Shown: in pieces, positions 58,077-64,000 of the stretch
Layout of the letters: each line of letters begins with the position of its first letter
How positions within the stretch are numbered: position 1 is the stretch's first letter
Source of the DNA: Herpetosiphon sp042688385
GTDB taxonomy: Bacteria; Chloroflexota; Chloroflexia; Chloroflexales; Herpetosiphonaceae
Reading direction: 5' to 3'
Length of the DNA stretch: 64,000 nt
Assembly: GCF_042688385.1 (NCBI RefSeq)
Contig: NZ_JBHUPY010000017.1
Coordinates: 124,001 to 188,000 of the forward strand
Program-made: the position numbers and the translations under genes
The notes under the pieces: generated by a model
What the model was told of the DNA's origin: nothing
The model's input: only the letters and a program-made list of their open reading frames with translations
The model's database searches: none

Positions 58077-60560
58077 ATGGAAATAGGGATTGTTAAGCCA
58101 GTTGCAATTGTCGATGAGATGCGTACTGCCTATCTCGATTATGCAATGAGTGTGATTGTCTCGCGGGCGTTACCTGATGCTCGCGATGGCCTCAAACCAG
58201 TGCAACGGCGGATTTTATATGCAATGTTCCGCGAAGGGCTGTTGCACAACGTTCGCTATTCCAAATGTGCAGGTGTTGTCGGCGAAGTGCTCAAGAAGTA
58301 TCACCCCCACGGCGATTCTTCAGTGTACGATGCGCTCGTGCGGCTCGCCCAACCATGGAATATGCGCTATCCGCTGGTCGATGGCCAAGGCAACTTCGGC
58401 AGTGTCGACGGCGACGCTGCAGCCGCTTATCGTTATACTGAGGCGCGGCTCAAGGAAATTGCCGAAGAATTGTTGCGCGACATCGACCGCGACACGGTGA
58501 ATTTCGGCCCCAACTTTGATGGTGGCTATCAAGAACCACTGGTGTTGCCTGCGCGCTTGCCCAATTTGCTGCTCAATGGCTCCTCGGGGATTGCCGTCGG
58601 CATGGCCACCAATATTCCGCCACATAACCTCGGCGAGATTTGCGATGGCATTAGCTACTTGGTCGATAATCCCGATGCGACGGTTGAAGATTTGATTAAG
58701 TTCATCCCTGGCCCCGACTTCCCAACCGGCGGCTCGATTTTGGGTACTGAAGGAATTGTTAGTGCCTACACCAGTGGCCGTGGCCGAATTCTGATTCGTG
58801 CTAAAGCCCATATCGAAGAAGCAGCTCGCGGAGCGTATCATATCGTCGTGACCGAATTACCCTATCAGGTCAATAAATCACGCTTGATCGAACGGATTGC
58901 CGAGTTGGTCAAGGATAAACGCATCGAAGGCATTCGCGACGTGCGCGACGAATCCGACCGCTCTGGGATTCGCATGGTGATTATTTTGAAACAAGATGCT
59001 CAGCCCAAAAAGGTGCTCAATCATCTCTTCAAATACACCAGCATGCAAACGACCTTCGGGGCCAATATGTTGGCCTTGGTCGAAGATGGCAAGCAGCCAC
59101 GCACGCTTTCGCTCAAAAAAGCGTTGCAAGAATACATCGAGCATCGCCAAGTCGTTATTCGCCGACGCACCGAGTTTGATCTGGCCAAAGCCAAAGCGCG
59201 GGCGCACATTCTCGAAGGCTTGAAGATTGCGCTTGATCAGCTTGATGAAGTGATTGCGACGATTCGCGCCAGCCGCACTGCTGAAACCGCCCGCAGCAAC
59301 TTGATGAAAAACTTCAAACTCAGCGAATTGCAATCGCAAGCAATTTTGGAAATGCAATTGCGCCGTTTGGCTGGCCTCGAACGCAAAAAGATCGAGGACG
59401 AATACAAAGAAGTGCTGCGCTCAATCGCCGACTTCGAAGATATTTTGTCCAAGCCAGAACGGGTTTTCAGCATCATCAAAGATGATGTGGCTGAGCTTAA
59501 AGAAAAATATGGCGATGTGCGCCGCTCGCGGATTATTGCTGATGCAACTGGCGATATCAGCACCGAAGACCTGATTCCCGACATGAATGTGTTGGTAACG
59601 GTGACTGATCGCGGCTACATCAAGAAACTGCCTGGCGATACCTATCGGGTGCAAAATCGCGGTGGGCGGGGCATTAAAGGCATGACCACCAAAGAAGACG
59701 ATGTGGTGGCACACCTCTTGATGTGTAACACGTTGAACGACTTACTGTTCTTTACCAACCGTGGTAAAGTCTATCAACTCAAAGTACATGAAGTTCCCGA
59801 TGCCAGCCGCACGGCCAAAGGCCTGCCGTTGGTCAACTTGATCTCGCTCGAGCCAGGCGAATTGGTCACATCATTGATTGCCGTTCCCGATTTCGATGAT
59901 GGCGAATATTTGGTAATGACCACCGTCAAAGGCCGAATCAAGCGCACCAAATTGAGCGAATATAGCTCGGTGCGTTCGAATGGTCTCATTGCAATCGGGC
60001 TTGATGCTGGCGACGAACTGCGCTGGGTCAAGACGAGCAATGGCGATGAAGATATTTTGATGACAACCCAACATGGTCAAACCATCCGCTTCGGCCAAGA
60101 CGAAGTACGCCCGATGGGTCGACCAGCAAGTGGGGTAATTGGCATCAAAATGTCGGCCAAAGATCAAGTGGTTGGGATGGATTTGGTTCGGCCAAATTCA
60201 CAACTTCTGGTGATTACCTCACATGGTATGGGCAAGCGTACCGACCTTGAAGAATATCCAGTCAAGGGGCGGGCAACCCAAGGGGTAATTACGATGCGGC
60301 TTAAGCCAGGCGATGAAATTGCCGCCGCATTGGTGCTGACTGATAGCGACATTGTTACCACAATTACTCGCAATGGCGTAGTGATGCGCACGCGTGCTGA
60401 TAAGATCTCCAAGTATGGGCGATCAACCCAAGGCGTTAACGTAATCAATCTTGATAAGAAAGATACAGTTGCCGCAGTCTCGGCTGAAACTCCAGTTGAC
60501 GACAAGAGCGACGATTCGGATGCCAACGATAGCCCCGGCACAGTAACCCTCACTGCTTAA
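58077..60560 (+). CDS. gyrA: DNA gyrase subunit A
   Basis: An 827-residue topoisomerase subunit. The breakage-reunion domain has MRTAYLDYAMSVIVSRALPD, KYHPHGDSSVYD (quinolone-resistance region with Ser81 and Asp85), and AAAYRYTEARL with active-site Tyr120. The coiled-coil region is at about 345-460. The C-terminal beta-pinwheel carries the GyrA box as QNRGGRGI (about residue 525), which supports gyrase rather than topoisomerase IV. The tail is acidic (DDKSDDSDANDS). GTAAGGG is upstream of the ATG; a strong terminator follows. gyrB is not in the window. Confidence 0.96.
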   Translation: MEIGIVKPVAIVDEMRTAYLDYAMSVIVSRALPDARDGLKPVQRRILYAMFREGLLHNVRYSKCAGVVGEVLKKYHPHGDSSVYDALVRLAQPWNMRYPLVDGQGNFGSVDGDAAAAYRYTEARLKEIAEELLRDIDRDTVNFGPNFDGGYQEPLVLPARLPNLLLNGSSGIAVGMATNIPPHNLGEICDGISYLVDNPDATVEDLIKFIPGPDFPTGGSILGTEGIVSAYTSGRGRILIRAKAHIEEAARGAYHIVVTELPYQVNKSRLIERIAELVKDKRIEGIRDVRDESDRSGIRMVIILKQDAQPKKVLNHLFKYTSMQTTFGANMLALVEDGKQPRTLSLKKALQEYIEHRQVVIRRRTEFDLAKAKARAHILEGLKIALDQLDEVIATIRASRTAETARSNLMKNFKLSELQSQAILEMQLRRLAGLERKKIEDEYKEVLRSIADFEDILSKPERVFSIIKDDVAELKEKYGDVRRSRIIADATGDISTEDLIPDMNVLVTVTDRGYIKKLPGDTYRVQNRGGRGIKGMTTKEDDVVAHLLMCNTLNDLLFFTNRGKVYQLKVHEVPDASRTAKGLPLVNLISLEPGELVTSLIAVPDFDDGEYLVMTTVKGRIKRTKLSEYSSVRSNGLIAIGLDAGDELRWVKTSNGDEDILMTTQHGQTIRFGQDEVRPMGRPASGVIGIKMSAKDQVVGMDLVRPNSQLLVITSHGMGKRTDLEEYPVKGRATQGVITMRLKPGDEIAAALVLTDSDIVTTITRNGVVMRTRADKISKYGRSTQGVNVINLDKKDTVAAVSAETPVDDKSDDSDANDSPGTVTLTA

Positions 60561-60584
60561 GCTTTTTAAGCAATTCACTTGCGA

Positions 60585-60620
60585 AAAACCCGTTGCATAC
60601 CTGATGTGCAACGGGTTTTT
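60585..60620 (+). terminator. gyrA rho-independent terminator
   Basis: AAAACCCGTTGCA (60585-60597) pairs with TGCAACGGGTTTT (60607-60619), a 13-base stem with a 9-base loop and a T run to 60620, 24 bases after the gyrA stop. Confidence 0.9.
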
Positions 60621-60700
60621 GCGTGTTAAACTCAATTTCAGCTATATATCTAGATCACACTTTTTTTACCCTGTTTTAATCTAGCTATTCATGGAAACTG

Positions 60701-60709
60701 TGATATAAT
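60701..60709 (+). promoter_or_regulatory. Extended -10 promoter of the winged-helix gene
   Basis: TGATATAAT matches the extended -10 pattern TGnTATAAT exactly. No -35 box is evident, as is usual for extended -10 promoters. It would start a leader of about 195 bases. Confidence 0.6.
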
Positions 60710-60715
60710 CGGGGA

Positions 60716-60910
60716 GACATAACATAATAACAGCAATTTTCCACCTCTATATCCCATCTACTTACCACCACCACTGTCCGCTGTCGGCTGACCTATTGAC
60801 CCAGAAAGCGAAGGAACGGAAGATACACCAACAGGCCGAGGAGCCTGTGAACCGCCATGATAGCGGGGTCTCTTTTCCGCGCAGTCAAAGAGGATTGCAA
60901 GGAGGCGAGC
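60716..60910 (+). other. Long structured 5' leader of the winged-helix gene
   Basis: Between the extended -10 and the ATG lies about 195 bases with a pyrimidine-rich first half (CCACCTCTATATCCCATC) and a structured second half: ACAGGC (60831-60836) pairs with GCCTGT (60843-60848), and CCGC (60852-60855) with GCGG (60863-60866), followed by GTCTCTTTTCC. It could be a regulatory leader or attenuator. I do not recognise a known riboswitch in it. Confidence 0.4.
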
Positions 60911-61288
60911 ATGATCTCTTCAAGCGTTTATATGTTGCTTGAGCAAGCGATCGATACTCCCGAAAAGCTGCATTGTGTCATACTATTTGCACAACGAACA
61001 GTCAATCAAGGCACGGCTGCTCACATCGCCCGCCAGCTTGGGCGCGATATTTGGAGCATTGAGCGCGCGCTCAAAGAGCTCAGTGAAGCAGGGATTCTTT
61101 CCATCGCCGGTGAAGGCAAGTCATCGTGTTATCACTATCAACCAAAAGCATATGTGGTTAATGCCTTAGAGTTGTTAATTCAGACCTACAACGACCCGAT
61201 TTTGCGCAGCGAAGTATGCGATTATGTGCGTGAGCTAGCCAGCTATGCACCCTATCGCGCCCAATTTTATACCATGCTCACAATCTAA
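60911..61288 (+). CDS. Winged-helix DNA-binding regulator
   Basis: A 125-residue protein with an HTH of the winged-helix type: TAAHIARQLGRDIWSIERALKELSEAGILSIAGEGKSSCYHY, where the recognition helix and the wing are clear. The C-terminal part (about 80-125) is helical and may dimerise. It is most like small MarR/ArsR-type regulators, but no close family is claimed. AAGGAGG lies 5 bases before the ATG at 60911; the longer frame starting 54 bases earlier is rejected because that site would be inside it. It has its own promoter and long leader. Confidence 0.78.
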   Translation: MISSSVYMLLEQAIDTPEKLHCVILFAQRTVNQGTAAHIARQLGRDIWSIERALKELSEAGILSIAGEGKSSCYHYQPKAYVVNALELLIQTYNDPILRSEVCDYVRELASYAPYRAQFYTMLTI

Positions 61289-61644
61289 ATTTGCGCTGGC
61301 TCGTAGCTCCTGAGAAGAGAGAGCGACGCAGGTTTGGAATTTTATTTCTCCTAGGCTTATTTATTCAGTGGGTTAATATTTACTGATTATACCAATTCAA
61401 GCAGATCTGCGATGTAGATGTTGCTTGACAGGTATAGTTTTTTTTGCTATGCTCGTTTTCGAGAAAGATCATCAATTACCACACTTCACTTCCACCATAC
61501 TCCATTCCGCATCCTCTTTCTTAGTTCTATAAAGCATATACTGTTTGGCAATCAACTATTTAATTTCTAGAAATATGCTATGCAGTATTTATATCTACAA
61601 TTGAGTTAATGCTTATTTCAGCTGGCTATAAATAAGGAGAAGTG
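61289..61644 (+). other. AT-rich gene-free spacer holding a promoter
   Basis: This 356-base spacer is noticeably AT-rich. It contains the sigma-70-type promoter listed at 61425-61453, a short hairpin CTCGTTTTCGAG just after it, and otherwise nothing recognised. The transcript leader to the next gene would be about 185 bases. Confidence 0.6.
61425..61453 (+). promoter_or_regulatory. Strong sigma-70-type promoter
   Basis: TTGACA (61425-61430), a 17-base spacer including a T run, and TATGCT (61448-61453) give a near-consensus promoter for the PepSY-like gene downstream. Confidence 0.7.
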
Positions 61645-62445
61645 ATGAAAAAGCTATGGTTTCTTGCCATTGTTAGCTTAATATGTGTATTTACTCTGCT
61701 AAATTCACACAATAACGCTTTTTCAGCTGAGCTAGATCTCGAATCAGCGACAAAAATTATTCGTCAATTTACGAATAATCCCACCCTTGAACTAAAAGAT
61801 GTACCAAATGCAGAACATGCGTTGGGAGTGCATGAACGTACATTTGTTACTCCTGATGGTTCGGCAATATTTACGCTTGATGAAGTGAACAAAATTGTTA
61901 CAACCGCGATTGTGCAGCCTGATGCGCATGCTCGTTTAGCAACTCCGTTGAGCCTTGACCAAGGCCAAGCATTAGCTGAAACCGTTGTACAACAACAGCT
62001 TGGCTCAACCAATGGATTAAACTTACACTATCAAGCAAGCGAAGATCATGCTGCTGCAGGAACCCTTCAGCGTTTTGAATGGGTTGAAACACGTGGCTCA
62101 GCCAACGCTATCACACCGAATCGGGTTATGCTGACGATCGATCCTGTCACCGGAACGGTCGTAAGTTATTCACGAATTGTTGCTCGCGCGATTGATATTG
62201 ATCCCGAGCCAAAGATTAGCTATCAAGAAGCCTTAGAAATTGTTGCAAAACAAAATTCTTTTGCTTTTGTTGAGCGTTCACAGCGCTTAGATATTTGGTG
62301 GGAGCATAATGATCGCAGCAAGGATTATATCTTGCGCTGGGTCATTAATATTGAGGCCAAGAATCCAGCAAAACATGGCATAACTGAAGTTGCTCAATAT
62401 GTTATTAATGCCTATAGCGGCGATATTATCGAAGTATTACGCTAG
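61645..62445 (+). CDS. Secreted PepSY-like protein
   Basis: A 266-residue exported protein. MKKLWFLAIVSLICVFTLLNSHNNAFSA is a signal peptide. The mature part has two segments resembling the PepSY/YcdB-type repeat: FVTPDGSAIFTLDEVNKIV with LSLDQGQALAETVVQQQL, and MLTIDPVTGTVVSYSRIV with ISYQEALEIVAKQNS, ending YVINAYSGDIIEVLR. Such domains often inhibit or chaperone secreted proteases. AAGGAGA with 5-base spacing fixes the ATG at 61645; the GTG one codon earlier is too close. Its composition is more AT-rich than the core genes. A terminator follows. Confidence 0.75.
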   Translation: MKKLWFLAIVSLICVFTLLNSHNNAFSAELDLESATKIIRQFTNNPTLELKDVPNAEHALGVHERTFVTPDGSAIFTLDEVNKIVTTAIVQPDAHARLATPLSLDQGQALAETVVQQQLGSTNGLNLHYQASEDHAAAGTLQRFEWVETRGSANAITPNRVMLTIDPVTGTVVSYSRIVARAIDIDPEPKISYQEALEIVAKQNSFAFVERSQRLDIWWEHNDRSKDYILRWVINIEAKNPAKHGITEVAQYVINAYSGDIIEVLR

Positions 62446-62458
62446 CTTTTGTTTAGAG

Positions 62459-62490
62459 AGGTATTGCTTTATTGCAATACCTCCTTTTTT
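62459..62490 (+). terminator. Rho-independent terminator
   Basis: AGGTATTGC (62459-62467) pairs with GCAATACCT (62474-62482), a 9-base stem with loop TTTATT, followed by CCTTTTTT. It ends the PepSY-like gene. Confidence 0.88.
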
Positions 62491-62504
62491 AATAAGGAAT
62501 AGCT

Positions 62505-63041
62505 ATGTTTCGTTTGTTCTATCAACGTGGATTGGGATGCTTGTTATTCAGTTTGCTCTTTTTTGGCTGTGGTTCAACCCAGCTACCTACCAGCACACCC
62601 GAAGCAAGCCCATTTGCGCCAGGCCAAGTCGTTGAACCAGCAACTTTGGAAGAATTTCTGCGCGTGAGCAACTTGCGCGAAGCGCTCGAAATTGAATGGC
62701 ACAACCCTACCACGAAAAGTTGTATTACGATTCGTGATCAAGCCTTTATTCAGCAGTTTGTTGATACGATGCTTATGCCCCAAAGCACAACTCCGATCAG
62801 TGCCAGCGAAGCAACCTTGCTGATATTCGAAACCAACAGCCTTGATCAGCCAGCAGATACCCGGCTGATTTCGCTTAACCTTGACCCTGCCCAAGCCACC
62901 GCTGCGTTTAACAATCTATCAACGCCCAATTGGCCAATCGATTTGCAGGGTCAATATCAGCTTGGCAATCCACAGGCGTTGCTTGATTTATTGGCAACCA
63001 TCGAACCGAAAGCCGCTACCGATAACCCACATTGTGAGTAA
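62505..63041 (+). CDS. Lipoprotein of unknown function
   Basis: A 178-residue lipoprotein: MFRLFYQRGLGCLLFSLLFFGCGS is the signal with Cys as acceptor, followed by a Pro/Thr/Ser linker. The mature domain (about 45-170) includes NPTTKSCITIRDQAFIQQFVDTML and WPIDLQGQYQLGNPQALLDLLATIE; it is not recognised. AATAAGGA is 7 bases before the ATG. It is separate from the preceding gene by a terminator. Confidence 0.74.
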   Translation: MFRLFYQRGLGCLLFSLLFFGCGSTQLPTSTPEASPFAPGQVVEPATLEEFLRVSNLREALEIEWHNPTTKSCITIRDQAFIQQFVDTMLMPQSTTPISASEATLLIFETNSLDQPADTRLISLNLDPAQATAAFNNLSTPNWPIDLQGQYQLGNPQALLDLLATIEPKAATDNPHCE

Positions 63042-63169
63042 CCAGTTGCTTGAAATTGGAACCAAACCGAGTAGCTGTAATTTGCCGAATCAATTTAGCG
63101 TAAGTGCTCACAATTGCTGGCGACTGGTATACTAACGCCGAAAGCGAATTAAGCTAGCGAGGTAGCATT

Positions 63170-64000
63170 GTGGAACGTTTAGTGCTCAATGGCGAGCAGT
63201 TAACAGTCGATGGTTTGGTGGCTGCCGCTCGGAATCCAGCAATTAAGGTTGAATTAGCTCCCGAAGCAATTGAACGAATGCACTATTCACGGGCCGCTGT
63301 CGAGCGCTTTGTGGCCGAAGGTCGGGTGGTCTATGGCATCACCACGGGCTTTGGCCATTTTCAGAATCGCACGATTGATAGCGACCATGTGCGCGAATTG
63401 CAACGCAATATTATTATGAGCCATGCCACTGGCACAGGCACGCCATTGCGCCGCGACCAAGTGCGGGCAATGTTGATTGTGCGGGTCAATACCTTGGCCA
63501 AGGGCTTTTCGGGCATTCGTCCATTGGTTGCCCAAGCCCTGCTCGATCTGCTCAACGCCGATATTTTGCCAATTATTCCCTGCCAAGGCTCGCTTGGGGC
63601 GAGCGGTGATCTTGCGCCACTTGCGCATGCCAGCTTGATTTTGCTTGGTCTGGGCGAGGCGGTTGAGCCTGGCCAATCGCCAGTCCATGGTCAACGGATC
63701 AGCGGAGCCGAAGTTTTGGCGCGTTTGGGGCAAGAACCTTTGATTTTAGAGGCCAAAGAAGGCCTCGCCTTGACCAATGGCACCGCGTTGTTGAGCGGGC
63801 TGGCAGCCTTGGCAATTTATGATGCTGAGCAATTGTGCCGCACTGCCGAAACGGTGGCGGCCTTGTCGATGGAAGCTTTAGCGGCGTTGCCCTCAGCCTT
63901 TGATAAACGGCTGCATGCGATTCGTCCGCATCCGCGCCAAATCGATAGCGCGCGCAGTATTCGCCAACTGTTGCAAGGCAGCAGCTTTGTCTATCCCAAT
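63170..64000 (+). CDS. hutH: Histidine ammonia-lyase, 3'-truncated by window edge
   Basis: The first 277 residues of the enzyme that deaminates L-histidine to urocanate. It starts at GTG 63170 with GAGG about 7 bases upstream. Signatures: VVYGITTGFGHFQ with the catalytic Tyr, IIMSHATGTGTPL, and CQGSLGASGDLAPLAH whose Ala-Ser-Gly (144-146) forms the MIO cofactor, then LTNGTALLSG. The usual full length is about 500 residues, so roughly half is missing here only because the window ends. No stop occurs in the visible frame. Confidence 0.95.
   Translation, partial: MERLVLNGEQLTVDGLVAAARNPAIKVELAPEAIERMHYSRAAVERFVAEGRVVYGITTGFGHFQNRTIDSDHVRELQRNIIMSHATGTGTPLRRDQVRAMLIVRVNTLAKGFSGIRPLVAQALLDLLNADILPIIPCQGSLGASGDLAPLAHASLILLGLGEAVEPGQSPVHGQRISGAEVLARLGQEPLILEAKEGLALTNGTALLSGLAALAIYDAEQLCRTAETVAALSMEALAALPSAFDKRLHAIRPHPRQIDSARSIRQLLQGSSFVYPN

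Noticed and set aside
58320..58841. Long minus-strand frames opposite gyrA
   Set aside because: They are shadows caused by codon bias in gyrA and have no recognisable features.
60716..60910. Known riboswitch class in the winged-helix leader
   Set aside because: I compared by eye with the c-di-GMP, ydaO, TPP and cobalamin patterns and found no convincing match, so only an unassigned leader is reported.

Overview
The window looks like chromosomal DNA of a filamentous Chloroflexota bacterium, most likely Herpetosiphon or a close relative. The reasons are balanced base composition, dense genes with many TTG/GTG starts, proteins carrying the 'FWxxNGGxxIFGxPIS...QYFERxRLExHP' repeat, a secreted glycosidase ending in the 'VYLPLVRK' type tail, and several families of short dyad-rich intergenic repeats. 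The species assignment is inference; no 16S rRNA is present.

Layout. 1-9.4 kb: the 3' part of a PolX/PHP protein, a HIT protein, a repeat-bearing membrane protein and a cystathionine gamma-synthase/lyase on the plus strand; glycerate kinase, a peptide-type binding lipoprotein and DedA on the minus strand; then two tandem DinB/ClbS-like proteins. 9.4-15.1 kb: an alpha/beta hydrolase, a beta-propeller lipoprotein, a three-domain RsbW/cNMP/RsbU-type switch protein and a TPR protein. 15.2-21.7 kb, minus strand: a ftsY - zinc ribbon - lipoprotein - membrane protein - RmlA-type nucleotidyltransferase operon, an FmdB-type zinc ribbon, and a DUF2357 nuclease paired with a phosphatase-like protein that lacks the catalytic Cys. 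21.7-25 kb: a NicO-type metal exporter, a YflT-like stress protein and a dienelactone hydrolase lipoprotein.

25-31.7 kb is the most unusual part. A normal arginyl-tRNA synthetase is followed by a methyltransferase lying between two related repeat elements, and then by a second full-length ArgRS paralogue whose HIGH and KMSKS signatures are both destroyed. Next come four small membrane proteins, three of which end in the identical tail GDSSGSW.

31.7-43 kb: a peptidase-MA protein, a polysaccharide flippase, queE/queD, tRNA-Pro(GGG) and tRNA-Leu(CAA), a secreted clan-A glycosidase, then ogt, an unknown gene, a LuxC-type acyl-CoA reductase and an acyl-CoA dehydrogenase. 43-49.2 kb: a Tad/Flp-pilus assembly operon (cpaB-cpaE-cpaF-tadB-tadC) with a DUF192 gene. 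49.2-55 kb, minus strand: ffh-rpsP-khpA-rimM, an L,D-transpeptidase and an exopolyphosphatase. 55-64 kb: DoxX, a DUF2227 protein, a pair of paralogous membrane proteins, gyrA, a winged-helix regulator with a long leader, two secreted proteins and the 5' part of hutH.

Long spacers are filled mainly by three repeat families: G/C-rich dyad blocks (six loci), CACGAAG-type blocks (five loci) and an ATAATTCATCC family. I saw no CRISPR array, prophage or insertion-sequence transposase.
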